This document shows positions 41,507 through 52,895 of a stretch of DNA of 64,000 bases, piece after piece. A program made the position numbers and the translations under genes. The stretch comes from Gonatopus flavifemur. Lineage: Eukaryota; Arthropoda; Insecta; Hymenoptera; Dryinidae. The notes under the pieces are model-generated. The model was given only the letters and a program-made list of their open reading frames with translations, ran no database searches and had not been told where the DNA came from. Location of the stretch: assembly GCA_018340375.1 (NCBI GenBank), contig JAFFJZ010000007.1:21488001-21552000 (forward strand), given 5' to 3'. The stretch's first letter is position 1, and the number at the start of each line of letters is the position of its first letter.

Positions 41507-43887
41507 GAGGGTCTGGATGCAATAACCGGGCGAGCGCTCGAACTCGTTTCAGGTCTGACACAAGAGACCAGCAGAACGAGAAAAAAAAAATTCGTCAAAA
41601 TGAAAAATAAAAAATATAGCCTGTTAGAACTCATTAAGACACACGTTTTCCCCATAGAAAAATCTTTTCTATCATCAATAGTTTGTGAGATAAAAATTCG
41701 ACATTGAAGATTTTTCATTTCCTCAAAATCAATACAATTCAAATTATATATTGCGATTACTCGGCGAGAAGTCATGGGAATGACTTGAAATTTAGTATAC
41801 GCCTTTATCATTGATCCCTAAGGACAACTAGTGAGTGAAAGTTGTCGAAATATTTCATCATTCAATGAATATTTAATAATAAACAAATGCTTTCGAGAAC
41901 ACGCGCTTGCTAGGTTCCACGGAAAAAAGTGTCGAGGGAATTTTCGATTTGAGAAAACTCAAAGTGACAAAGTTGTTCATCGATGTTCGAAGAAGTTTTC
42001 CTGGAATTTTCAGATCAATCGAATGAAAAATCTGGGAGTTATTGAACAAAGTTTACGGTGCCGCGGTTCGCTTACCGTCACGGCAATGCTATGAGAGCCT
42101 GGATGCTATAACCGGGCGAGCGCTCGAACTGAGGCGAAAGTATTGTCCAAGCTGTGGGAAAAATACTGGGAGATAGGTCTTGGAAAATCAATTCAAGTCT
42201 CTTGTTATGATTTTTTCCTATGATCGATAGTTTTTGAGAAAAAAAATAAAAATTACTTATCGTTTTAGAACAAAAATCAATGTTTTTCAACATTGAACTC
42301 GTTCTGACTCTGTCATTTTTCAACGTATTAGGATGAATCTTACGTATTCTGATTCGTAAGACTTCCCCGAAGTCGGCGATGTCGAAAAGATTTGTAAAAA
42401 TTAATAACAAATTCATGAATTTCTAATTCGAAGTGAAAACGACGTTTTGCATGATTTGCATTAAAAAAACGTGCAATGCTTTGCATTAAACGTTATGAAC
42501 AATTGAATTGTTCATAACGTTTTTATGGGCAAACTGTTCACTTTGGAGAAAAATCGTCTTGACAAAAAGGGTTTCTCATCTTGTGAAAGATAAGTTTTGT
42601 ACACAACATGTTTGTTACGTGCGAAAAAAAATGTTGGCTTACAGGAGAAATTGTTCCTTATTTTCTAACAAATCAATTTTGTACAAACCAGTATCAGGAT
42701 CATTTATTCAAACAATTATTATTCTTCTCATATTATGTTTTTCAATATTTGCTTGGTATAGATATTTTATTGATATATACATTTTTAAATTCTCAATAAA
42801 ATCTTATCCAATAGAATTTATAAAACAGACTTTATGAACAGATTCAATGAAATGTTTTGTAATGAAATACATATCATACATATTGAATTGTTCATAACGT
42901 TTAATGCAAAGCATTGCACGTTTTTTTAATGCAAATCATGCAAAACGTCGTTTTCACTTCGAATTAAAAATTCATGAATTTGTTATTAATTTTTACAAAT
43001 CTTTTCGACATTGCCGACTTCGGGGAAGTCTTACGAATCAGAATACGTAAGATTCATCCTAATACGTTGAAAAATGACAGAGTCAGAACGAGTTCAATGT
43101 TGAAAAACATTGATTTTTGTTCTAAAACGATAAGTAATTTTTATTTTTTTTTCTCAAAAACTATCGATCATAGGAAAAAATCATAACAAGAGACTTGAAT
43201 TGATTTTCCAAGACCTATCTCCCAGTATTTGTCCCACAGGTTGGACAATACTTTCTTTCACCTCAGTTCGAGCGCTCGCCCGGTTATTGCATCCAGGCTC
43301 TCATAGCATTGCCGTGACGGTAAGCGAGCCGCGGCACCGTAAACATTGTTCAATAACTCCCAGATTTTTCATTCGATTGATCTGAAAATTCCAGGAAAAC
43401 TTCTTCGAACATCGATGAACAACTTTGTCGCTTTGAGTTTTCTCAAATCGAAAATTCCCTCGACACTTTTTTCCGTGGAACCTAGCAAGCGTGTGTTCTC
43501 GAAAGCATTTGTTTATTATTAAATATTCATTGAATGATGAAATATTTTGACAACTTTCACTCACTAGTTGTCCTTGGGGATCAATGATAAAGCCGTATAC
43601 TAAATTTCAAGTCATTCCCATGACTTCTCGCCGAGTAATCGCAATATATAATTTGAATTGTATTGATTTTGAGGAAATGAAAAATCTTCAATTTCGAATT
43701 TTTATCTCACAAACTATTGATGATAGAAAAGATTGTTCTATGAGGAAAACGTGTGTCTTAATGAGTCCTAACAGGCTATATTTTTTATTTTTCATTTTGA
43801 CGCATTTTTTTTCCCCTTTCTGCTGGTCTCCCGTGTCAGACCTGAAACGAGTTCGAGCGCTCGCCAGGTTATTGCATCCAGACCCTC
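41507..43887. mobile_element. Layered giant foldback, outer layer (2381 bp)
   Basis: The ends GAGGGTCTGGATGCAATAACC and their inverse are flanked by AATT on both sides. Arms 41507-42092 and 43303-43887 (586 and 585 bp) match closely throughout. A second palindrome with almost the same ends sits exactly between them. Four copies of CGAGCGCTCG occur, one by each end of each layer. The near-identical open frames in the two arms (41831-42094 plus, 43301-43564 minus) are mirror images and probably not protein genes. Confidence 0.85.
42093..43302. mobile_element. Layered giant foldback, inner layer (1210 bp)
   Basis: Ends GAGAGCCTGGATGC and its inverse, the same family as the outer ends. Arms (to about 42506 and from about 42882) match closely; the loop 42511-42881 is unique and AT-rich. 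A 35-bp palindrome AAACGTTATGAACAATT with odd centre lies at 42488-42522. It is located at the midpoint of the outer layer. Confidence 0.85.
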
Positions 43888-44060
43888 AATTGCATATAAA
43901 ATATTCATATGCATATTTCAGAACGAAATGATAGTTTGTATTTTCCTCCCGCTGTGACACATTCGCTTGGAATTCAGCACTTTCTCCCCTAAAAATAGGT
44001 CAGAAAACATCAACTTTCCGTGCAGGTGTGGGAAAAAACGTATTTTCTTTCCGCTCTACA

Positions 44061-44334
44061 CACGGAAAAAATCAGTGATCCAAATTTTCGTTGACTACTA
44101 CGTGACTTTTGGATGGAGCACAATATGGAGAAGAGTTTGTACACTGGATTTGAATAATTCGTTGACTCTTTCCATTATTTCGATAATGAAAATAAAAAGT
44201 GGATTCCATTGTTCGAATAGTGAACACAGTTAACGAATTATTAAAATCCAGTATACGAATTCTCTTCAAACTTGTGCTCCGTCCAAAATTGGCATACTAG
44301 TCAACGAAAATTTGGACTACTTATTTTTTCCGTG
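44061..44334. mobile_element. CAC-group foldback element (274 bp)
   Basis: Ends CACGGAAAAAATCAGT and ATTTTTTCCGTG; arms share CCAAATTTTCGTTGACTA and ACACTGGATTT. Flanks are CA and CG, so the duplication, if any, has changed. Confidence 0.75.
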
Positions 44335-44437
44335 CGGATATGGGACGTGGCATTTTCTGCGCGAGTGTTATGAAAAAATGTTTTACCGTGAATTTCATTG
44401 GAGAATCAGTATGTTCCATCATTCTTATACTCACATA

Positions 44438-44621
44438 CACAGAAAAAAAATTGCCTTGATTCCACAACCATTGTCTCATATATAACGTAAACAATATCTG
44501 TCTTGTCCTAAGTGAATTTGCTTTGAACCAAGAAAATATCGTTTCGCTTCAAACTCAGGTTTTAAACTTCTCTTGAACTGACATAATATTTTCTTGGTTC
44601 AAAGCAAACTTTTTTTCTGTG
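44438..44621. mobile_element. CAC-group element (184 bp)
   Basis: Ends CACAGAAAAAAAA and TTTTTTTCTGTG, TA on both sides (44436-44437, 44622-44623). An inner TTGCTTTGAACCAAGAAAAT is inverted near the right end. Confidence 0.75.
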
Positions 44622-44975
44622 TAGGAAATTAAATTCTAAATTACTCTCGGTTAACAATATCAGATAAAAACCGATTGGAAAGAACAATAAGCGCACCGAA
44701 AGAAATAAAAAGAAATAGATTTTCAACCTGGTTCTTGTCCACTTTGATCGATGTCTACTTGACTTTTTGAACAGGGTAGGCTGTCAAGGCTGCAATTCCG
44801 AAACCCCAGTGGAAGAGGGGAGAGACCACAATTTACCCTTGTTGTAAGGTTGTCAGGTAATCTGAAGAGAAGTTTGACGAAAAGGTTCTTAGTTAACGCA
44901 CAGAAGGATGAGAGCTTAGAAAACTTTTGCACAAAAATTGTAGCAATCTCACCCTGACAGGGGTTTCAATAACAA

Positions 44976-45616
44976 CCTTGCTAAACATGCCAGGCGGAAC
45001 CGGACAGAAAATTTTTGTCACTCTTTGAATGGTTTCTTCCCCAGGTAATCCAGGCAAAAACTGACGAACTTTCTACCGTATTTGGCCCGGAATTACCAAC
45101 TCGAAATATCCTGTCAGAAACTGATGGAAATTTTTTGTGACGGTTCTGTTTCGAATTCACAGACCCCACTGAGCATTTCCGTTAGAACCTTGCATTAACA
45201 TTGCAGTGATATTGATGCGATCTTGAAAGTACTTGTCTTTCAATTTACAAATGCAATATTACAAAAGTAACTTGCAAAAATATCGTTGAAATATCACCTG
45301 ACAACGTAACATTGCTGCAATTTACTTGTAATTGGATGTTGTAATATTACTGTTGTAATTCTCATAACAGGTACTTTCAAGATCGCATCAACATCAATGC
45401 AATGTTAATGCAAAGTTCTGATGGAAATGCTCAGTGGGACTGTGATATCCAGTCGAAAACTGACGAAAATTTTCCTTCCAGATTTTGACAGGATGTTACA
45501 ATTTAGTGGTTCTGGACCAAATCGGGTGGGAAATTTGTCAGGTTTTGCCTGGATTACCTAGGAAAGAAACCGTTCAAAGCCTGACAACAATTTTCTGACT
45601 GGCATTTTTAGCAGGA
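44976..45616. mobile_element. CCC-group foldback, interrupted (641 bp)
   Basis: Ends CCTTGCTAAACATGCCAGG and TGGCATTTTTAGCAGGA, AA on both sides (44974-44975, 45617-45618). Arms share CAGGTAATCCAGGCAAAA and CTTTGAATGGTTTCTT. Same family as 25416-25619; split by 45165-45438. Confidence 0.75.
45165..45438. mobile_element. CCC-group CCCACTGAGCATTTCC foldback (274 bp)
   Basis: Ends CCCACTGAGCATTTCC and GGAAATGCTCAGTGGG are exact inverses, AC on both sides (45163-45164, 45439-45440). Arms share CATTAACATTGCA and GATCTTGAAAGTAC. Confidence 0.85.
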
Positions 45617-45677
45617 AAACCAAAAGCAATTGAATGACAAGTCTGATAAGCTCATGACAATCTCCCATCTCTAGTAG

Positions 45678-45809
45678 TAGTGATGGAGATTTTTGAAAAG
45701 GATCGATCTTTTTTTGTATACAGAATATATAAGTTCTATAGATTTGCATGGAAATTCGATACTTTTTATATAAAAAAGGATTGATCTTTTTCAAGGATCC
45801 CCATCACTA
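45678..45809. mobile_element. hAT-like TAGTGATGG foldback (132 bp)
   Basis: Ends TAGTGATGGAGATT and its inverse, sister of 32536-32666. Flanking octamers TCTAGTAG and CCTAGCAG agree at 6 of 8, both differences T/C. Confidence 0.7.
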
Positions 45810-46043
45810 CCTAGCAGAAACCATTTTAGTGCTTCTATAAGATATTACAAGGCTTGACTAGACCTTGAAAGTCTCCCACAGCACCTTGTAAGATCTTGCA
45901 ATAAGGCCTAGTATGGAACAAATCTACGCTTAGAATGTTCCATTTTAGAGCCAGTATACACCAGGAGAAGAGATTGTTTGTGACAACGAAGGCTTATTAA
46001 TTGTAAACAAATCATGATTTGGGTCAAATGAGATTTGTTAATA

Positions 46044-46135
46044 CCCAAGTAGCAATCGAACATTGTATATGTACTATGGAATTGCATAGTATATATGCAA
46101 CATTCTGAAATACTTTTTTCTCAGTGTACATACTT
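46044..46135. mobile_element. Truncated CCCAAGTAGC element
   Basis: CCCAAGTAGCAATCGAACATT is the left end of the twin family (36217, 39043), but the sequence runs into TTTTTTCTCAGTG followed by TA, a CAC-type right end, instead of its own right half. Confidence 0.4.
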
Positions 46136-46139
46136 TACC

Positions 46140-46425
46140 ACTACAGCACCAAAGATTTCATTAAACTTGCAGGAATCTAACATTTGAAACATCGAAATAT
46201 TTCTGTGATATTGCTGTACGTCACACTGAGGTTTCAAAGCCCCTTCAGAAACATTGCAATGTCCGCTAATATTACATTTCAGACAATATTTCTGAATTAG
46301 TCCTGGAATATTTCCAGAACATTTATGAAATATTTCGTTTGTGATGTATCCAAGACGTTGCAAACAGCTAACATTTCAATTGACAGATTTTTGACATATT
46401 TCTGTGAAAGGATATTGAACTCTGA
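46140..46425. mobile_element. Right-truncated copy of the 33174 foldback
   Basis: CAGCACCAAAGATTTCATTAA through CATTTCAATTGACAGATTTT follows 33174-33460 base by base with scattered changes; the final GTGCTGTATGGG end is missing. Confidence 0.7.
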
Positions 46426-46775
46426 TTGAATCTTATGAAGTTTTTGCCTTCTTATATGAAATCATAAGAATCCATGAGTTCCAGAACAGAAACCACGTCT
46501 AGATTGGTGAAAATTTTTCTAATTCATAGCAACTAATAAAAGACTGATGCATGAGAATTCATGAGACTTTTTCAACCGGGAAATTTGCCACTTTTTGTCT
46601 GGGAGTACCGAGACATAACTCGTTGAATCCAGGATGTCCTGCTGAAAGGATAATTACAAGTGACAATCAAATCAAGTTACGAAAAGTTCTTTTCAACTTT
46701 TGAACAATCTTTTTCATATCCCCGTTGAATTTCGCAATATCGTTTTTTCCTTACGATGATGCTTGCCACAGAGTA

Positions 46776-47039
46776 CCCTGATAACACACGAAGTAGAATT
46801 CTTCGAGAAATCTTTTCGAATTGATGAATTCATTGAGAACTCCAGAGGAGTTCAATATCTGGGACATTAACGAATTCTTTGAAAATGATGGAAGTATTGT
46901 TTGAGTACTCTCAAAGAACTCGTTAATATCCCAAACATTGAACTCCTCCAGAGCTCTTTATGAATTCATTAGTTCGAAAAGAGTTCTTGAAGAATTTTAT
47001 TCTTGTTCTTGAAAAAGAATTCTTCGTGTGTTATCAGGG
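46776..47039. mobile_element. CCC-group CCCTGATAACACACG foldback (264 bp)
   Basis: Ends CCCTGATAACACACGAAG and its exact inverse, TA on both sides (46774-46775, 47040-47041). Arms share GAATTCTTC, TTCGAA and GGAGTTCAAT. Confidence 0.85.
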
Positions 47040-47249
47040 TAGCTATCTTTCGCAAACCTTCGCGAATAAAATCGAGTGAAAAACAGATTTTCCAGCTTTG
47101 CAGAAGTTTAGAAATCCTTTTCATAGCTTATGTCACGCCGTATGAAAAGAATTATCATGCTCCATCTATAATCTACCAATAAAGTAACCAAACGCGCAAG
47201 AGCATATCATCTAGTACAGCCATGCGCGTGGTTGATATCTTAGGGCTCG

Positions 47250-47629
47250 ACAGTTGAAGATAATTCAGCAAGCGAAGTACCGGTCCGTTTTTCGAGTACA
47301 GTGCTGGAAGCGTTGACAACCACAGTGTTCAACCCCTCACATTAACCTGTTATCATATCACTTTCTATCAAATATTGGAGCTGCCTTAGAGGGTATTATT
47401 TGTAAATCTTTCATTACTCCTAAGGTTCGAAAGTTATTGATCGTTCTGATTTGTAACAGTAGGAAAACCTTGAGTAGGCATTGTATATAATTTTCACAAA
47501 AGAATCAGTTCCATTTGTTTCCTTCAGTCAAAAAGTGAAGGAGAGTGGCAACAAGGAAGAGAAGAATAAGACACGTGAAATAGTGTACAATCATCTTCAA
47601 GAATAATTGTGAGATAAGCTCTGCTGGTG
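47250..47629 (+). other. Candidate non-coding 5' exon with strong donor
   Basis: A repeat-free, less AT-rich stretch ends CTGCTGGTG before GTGAGT, a strong splice donor, at 47629/47630. It has no long open frame. A capped start near CGACAGTTGAAG (about 47250) would fit an arthropod initiator. No coding continuation was found, so this is only a suggestion. Confidence 0.3.
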
Positions 47630-49714
47630 GTGAGTTGAATACTTTTACGATTGTTGCACTAATTGTAATAATATGATCAAGCGAATAGACGATGGAACAT
47701 CTTTTGTAGTTTCATGTCCTCTTCAGTCACCAGATTCCTTGTCTTTGTTCCTTTTTTTCTTCATCTTTTAGTTCCAGCAAGTGAGAGACATCCTTCGAAC
47801 GTGTAAACACACCCACTCAAACACAAACAAACACTATCACACCTTTAAAGAGGATGAAGAGGTGAATATCACATAAAACACTACTTCCACGTACTTCATT
47901 CATGTTTCTTTTCGTTTACATCGATCAGTTTGAGTCGATTTGTTATTTATTATATTATTATTCAAATAAAAGATCAATGTATCATTGAATAATTTGTCTT
48001 CGTTCATAAGAAGCATGCTCAAAAAACTCCTCTTCGTATTTTTCTCCAGATAGTCAGAAAATTATATTATATTCGTCTCAAAAAAACTTTTGAACGCTGA
48101 TAAAGAGATGTTCCGTATGGAAATATGCAGTTTCATAAACCCCATATGGTAATTCAATAACATCCTACTTCAAAATTGTTATTCAGGACTTGAATATATC
48201 ACTTACAGACAATCAATTTGAAAATAAAACTTCTCACCTCAAACTCTCGAAGCAGAATTTAATTGCGATATCAGTTTGTTGTAATTATTCCGAAAAACCC
48301 ATCCCCATCTTCCTGAACGATTGCTCTTCACTTTGCGTGAAGCCAGGGTAACACTGGATACTTCAGCCACCAGTGTATAGACTTAATCATTCACACTTTC
48401 GATAAATTCAAAAAGTTCAACACGGGAAAAGAGGACAGTAATGTTTACTACGAAAGACACTAATGAAGTGATAATCAAAGTGGACTGCGATTCACAGTAC
48501 TCGTTGCTTATCCGTATACCTCTGTCTATCGTTCAATTACCATGAATTTTGTCACAGTCATTCTCACGGTTCAAGGCTATTTTTATGTTATTTTTTATAT
48601 AACCTTACCCTTCTCGAGGAAGATTTATAGCAGATTTGTAACAGAATCGCAACTATTCTACTCTGGTGGTATCTATCGTCCTTGGAAACTATTCATAGTG
48701 GAAAAGAATCGTTAAAAGTGAGGTGGGTAGATTTTTCAAAATTTGTGCCTGGAGTTTTATGTTTTCCGGAATCCCCATTTTCTATTCCGACGCTGAACGT
48801 TATGGCTTGTAAATATCCGGACTCCACTCATTGGTACTCAATTTTGTTGAGAGAATAAAAAACACTTCAACCAAAAAACCGAATCAAAATTTTACACCCT
48901 TTCAGGCCTGACATCCAAAGCGGTCTGTCCCCTTTAGTAAACTCAGAGAATCTTTATCCGCATTTTTTCAATTCAATTCGAAAGTTTGCATTGGCATATC
49001 CCAGAGGAAAATAAATTACATCATTTCTCCACGTGATTTATAAAATGATTTTGAAGTATCACTTCATTCATATAAAATTCCTTTATCAAACAATTCTTAT
49101 AAAAATTATGTGAGAAAATTACGTCATTTATAATATGAATCTTCACGTCATATCGAGCTTCGGGAGTGTAGGGGGGTCCATTTTATCATAATGTGCCACG
49201 TGATTTTTCACGTCATCAATCACATGAGAGATGACGTGATTTCTTTTTTCTTTGGGATAGCTGTGTTGATTTTTCGCACACTATACACAGAAAAAAGAAA
49301 TCCAGAGGAGAGAAAAGTTTATTCGTATTGAATAAATCTTCTTCTGGGGACGGCAAAATATTCATTTATTACATATAAACAACCCTGAGTACCCTCAACT
49401 AAGGCTTATTAACTACCTCAAATCCCTGCCTGAAACTAATTGCCTGCCATTCTTTATCCCATGTTCAAATGTTTTAGAAACATGTTTTCAAACAACTGCA
49501 AAATTCGGACAACTGTCCTGGTGAAAATGGAGCGTGGAAGTGCGACGAGAGCGTGAGTTGAGAGTCAATTAAGTGATTTGAGAAGTAATTGGAATATTTT
49601 TACGCTTGATTTGTTTCAATGACTACTGTCTTCACTGTTGAAGTACTTTCTTCATTCTCCCTGGAATGGAATTGTCATGACGTCAAAGAGCTTTTGAAGA
49701 GTGTTCGGAAACAA
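47630..49714. other. Repeat-poor stretch, no coding gene recognised
   Basis: AT-rich DNA with few palindromes. A CCTGGTGAAAATGGAGCGTGG block at about 49518 is a one-ended copy of the 28608 element. It could be intron of the candidate transcript to its left. Confidence 0.4.
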
Positions 49715-50103
49715 CCCTGTTGGAAAAAATGATTGAAATGGATGGATTTGGATAGGACTTCGATCCGAATTTAAACATTTTCTATACATATCAATCCGGT
49801 TTTGTCCGGTAGTGAGACAAGTGATCCATATGTATCCAGTTCTGTCCATGCAGAGAGAACTTCTATCAGTTTTAATGCGGAACTGGGAGATTTTTGGAAG
49901 CTTCCAATCCGTTTGCATGCTTTTCCAATCCAGAAGCGTTGCCGATCCGTTTTTGGCCATCAAGAAAATAGAATGATCATCCATAATGATCTGAACTACA
50001 ATATCTATTCGTTCGTGTCCAGAGAACGGATGGACTTCCTATACGAACGAATCACATTACATTTTTGAGATGTGAATTTGTTTTTGAATCTATTTTCATC
50101 CGT

Positions 50104-50640
50104 GAGGAGAGATGAGAATCCTATCCGATTGAATCCGAATTCAGAGCCTTGTCCAATTTCATCCGTTGGACGTATGAACTTTCAATCAGAATGAATGAGG
50201 ATTTTTCTTCACATCATGTCAGTGCGCTCAATTCAATTTGATCCAGACTTTCGGATAAAGACTGGATTCGAATGTATCCGATTAATGACCTGTATCCGTT
50301 TCCATCGAAGAAACGTGTAAAATTTGAATCCGTCTGAATCCAAAATTACGCTGTCGCAGAATTGTTGTTCTGGGTCCATTTTCATTCGAGAGGAGAGATG
50401 AGAATCCTATCCGATTGAATCCGAACTTAGATCATTGTCCAATTTCATCCGTTGAACGTATGAACTTTCAATCAGAATGAATGAGGATTTTTTCTTGACA
50501 TCATGTCAGTGCGCTCAATCCAATTTGATCCGTACTTTCGGATAGAGACTTGATTCGAATGTATCCGACTAATGACCTGTATCCGTTTCCATCGAAGAAA
50601 TGTGTCAAATTTGAATCCGTCTGAATCCAAAATTACACGT
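50104..50640 (+). repeat. Tandem duplication, period 286 bp
   Basis: GAGGAGAGATGAGAATCC begins at 50104 and again at 50390, and the following 250 bp match closely, including AATGAATGAGGATTTTTC and CCGTCTGAATCCAAAATTAC. After the CAC insertion the second unit continues as TGCTGTCGCGGAATT, parallel to CGCTGTCGCAGAATT in the first. Confidence 0.85.
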
Positions 50641-50960
50641 AGAAAAGTGCCTCCCTGGAAAATAGTATAAGTTCACTATTTTATGTAGTAAAAAGTATCT
50701 TTAATATGTTTTCAGTAGAATAAACTATGTAATTCATTGATCATGCGATGTGAAATATTAAAGAACGTAACGTCACGTAATATCCTTATGAATCACTATG
50801 AGAATTTTGAATTTCTGTAATTTTCATCACTGAATTTGAATTTTTATGCGCTACAAATCAGTATGCGACGTAATAAAGTTTCCCATATCACATATCGGGG
50901 GCGTCCCTGCTACGTATGTGAGCGAACTTGACTATTTTTTCAAGATCTCTTTTCTCTGTG
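50636..50960. mobile_element. CAC-group element with empty site next door (325 bp)
   Basis: Ends CACGTAGAAAAG and CTTTTCTCTGTG, TA on both sides (50634-50635, 50961-50962). The first tandem unit at about 50345-50355 reads AAAATTACGCTGTCG with a single TA, the empty target. Confidence 0.85.
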
Positions 50961-51257
50961 TATGCTGTCGCGGAATTATAGTTCCGAATCCATTTTTTAA
51001 TGTTTCATTTTTGTTCATCCTGGAGGAAGAGGCAAGCTTCATTTACACCGATTAGATAAAAACTGATATCTCGTCATTCCGAAGTGACTTATCCCGAAAT
51101 TTTATATCAAAACATTTTATGTGCCAAAATTCAAATTCAAAATTTCGACATATCAAATTTAGAAATCTCGAGATACAAAATTTCAAGATATTCAACCTTT
51201 GGGACATTGAGATGTTACCCTGAAAATATCTATTCCGGATGACGCAAGATATATGAG

Positions 51258-51718
51258 GTCCGTTTGTTCTAATATGCTCTAAGTTGTTCCGCCTTGTGCC
51301 AAACCAATCATTCTTATAACTGAAATCAGTGAATAAAAAATATTTGGAGCAGGTTGAGACAACATGGAACACGTGGAACAAATTCAGCTATGAGCTGGAT
51401 TTGTTAAGCATGTTCCTAGTTGCTTCAACTTGCTCCAAATATTTGTGATTCGATGCTTCCAATTATAAAAGTCATCCCTACTGAAAATTCCCAGTCATGG
51501 ATTCCCAAATTCGCAAGGGTCTCGCATGGGAATCAAGTGGGTCGCATGGGTCTTCGCATGGGAATCAAGTGGATCGCATGGGTCTTCACATGCGAAGCGA
51601 GTGAGTCGACCCACGTGATTCCCATGCAAGGCCCATGCGAATTTGGGAATCCATGACTGGGAATTGACAGTCGGGATGTGATTGGTTTGGTACAAGTTGG
51701 AGCAGCTTAGGGCACGTA
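51258..51718. mobile_element. Foldback with GCTCTAAGTTGTTCC arms
   Basis: GCTCTAAGTTGTTCCGCC and ACCAAACCAATCA are inverted at 51669-51711. The arm word also occurs at 30448. It is interrupted by 51490-51661. Confidence 0.6.
51490..51661. mobile_element. CCCAGTCATGG foldback of GCATGGG words (172 bp)
   Basis: Ends CCCAGTCATGGATTCCCAAA and their exact inverse, AATT on both sides. Interior repeats CGCATGGGAATCAAGTGG and CGCATGGGTCTTC units. Confidence 0.8.
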
Positions 51719-52606
51719 TAAGGAATGAATCTATTATGAAACAATTGAAATGGACGGAATTGGATAGAGGAACCGTGGCTATCGTGAAGGTGCAATGTAT
51801 GAAAACGGATAGAGCTGGAAACATCGAGTTCGGATAGGAACGGATACATTATAAAATGACAGGCGTGGATAGAAATGGATAAAAGTAAAGGAGGACTATC
51901 AGAGATGTCAATGGATAGAAATGGATACGATTTCTCCGAAGTAATCGGATGGAAATGGATAAAAATGGATGATACACATTCTGGAAAGAACCGGATTGGA
52001 ATGGATAAATTGCATTCCAGCAACATTAGGCATGACGGGATAGAAACGGATAAAGCTTATTAGGGTGGTATCGTAAAGCACCGGATAAAACCGGATGCGA
52101 TTTATATTCAGGCCCCGGATATTATATGGATACATTTGGATACAATTTCTATGGGGCCCAATAATCTGCTATCCACTTTGCGGATTAAAATTGATTAGAA
52201 TCCTATGCGTTCTGCGGATGACATTGGATCAGGAAAAACCGGAACAGAAATAGGATTCAAATCGATGCATATTAAATCCTATCCATTTCCATCCAACTTT
52301 TCCAACAGGGAAGAAAGCGTACAAGGGAAGATCAAAACTCTTATGTTCCCTGAAAATTCGATCCCAGATTTGTATTAAGTGCCCCTGGAAATTTACTGAA
52401 CCCATGTTCCATATAATATCTGTTCACAAATGCGAAAATGACTCGATTCACGTCCGCCATATTGGATTCACCATTTTGAATTAGGTTTCTGATTACAGAT
52501 TTGGATTCAGAACCTCCGAAAACCCCTGGAGACCATGTTTCATATGAATCTGTCCACTAATGCGAAAATGACTAAATTCACGTCCACCATATTGGATCTG
52601 GCATCT

Positions 52607-52722
52607 CCCACATAGCACAAATGTTTCAGTAATATCTTCAGAATATTCTGCAACATTCTGGAGACATTGTAATATCGTGAGGATATCCTGGAGATATTAC
52701 TGAGACATTTGTGCTATGTGGG
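52607..52722. mobile_element. CCCACATAGCAC foldback (116 bp)
   Basis: Ends CCCACATAGCACAAATG and its exact inverse; arms share TCAGTAATATC. Flanks are CT and TT, one base off a 2-bp duplication. Confidence 0.8.
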
Positions 52723-52782
52723 TTTGGATTCGTTTTCGAAATGCAGATTCAGTTTCAGCACCCTCGAAAACCCCTAGAACCC

Positions 52783-52895
52783 ACCCTAGTAACACACAAT
52801 CTCCGTCAAACGTTCTCAGAATGTTTGCAGGACGTTTAAATATTCTAGGAACGTTCGGAGAATATTTTACGCACATTGGTGTTACTTGGGCATAT
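52783..52895. mobile_element. CCCTAGTAACAC foldback of CGTTC words
   Basis: CCCTAGTAACACACAATC at the left and GCACATTGGTGTTACTTGGG at the right are inverted; interior words are AACGTTCTCAGAATG. A fragment lies at 34302-34360. Confidence 0.6.

Larger units (their letters stand above)
49715..52310. mobile_element. CCC-group ATCCG-rich foldback, composite (2596 bp)
   Basis: Ends CCCTGTTGGAAAAAATG and TTTTCCAACAGGG, AA on both sides (49713-49714, 52311-52312). Arms are made of ATCCGTTT/AAACGGAT words. It contains a tandem duplication (50104-50640), a CAC insertion (50636-50960) and a nested foldback (51258-51718). Confidence 0.75.

Noticed and set aside
41831..42094. 87-codon open frame, repeated at 43301-43564 on the other strand
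   Set aside because: The two frames are mirror images because they lie in the arms of one palindrome; the product has no recognisable domain.
42078..42416. 112-codon open frame on the minus strand with a partner at 42974-43186
   Set aside because: Again mirror images within the arms of the 41.5-43.9 kb foldback; no domain or conserved composition.
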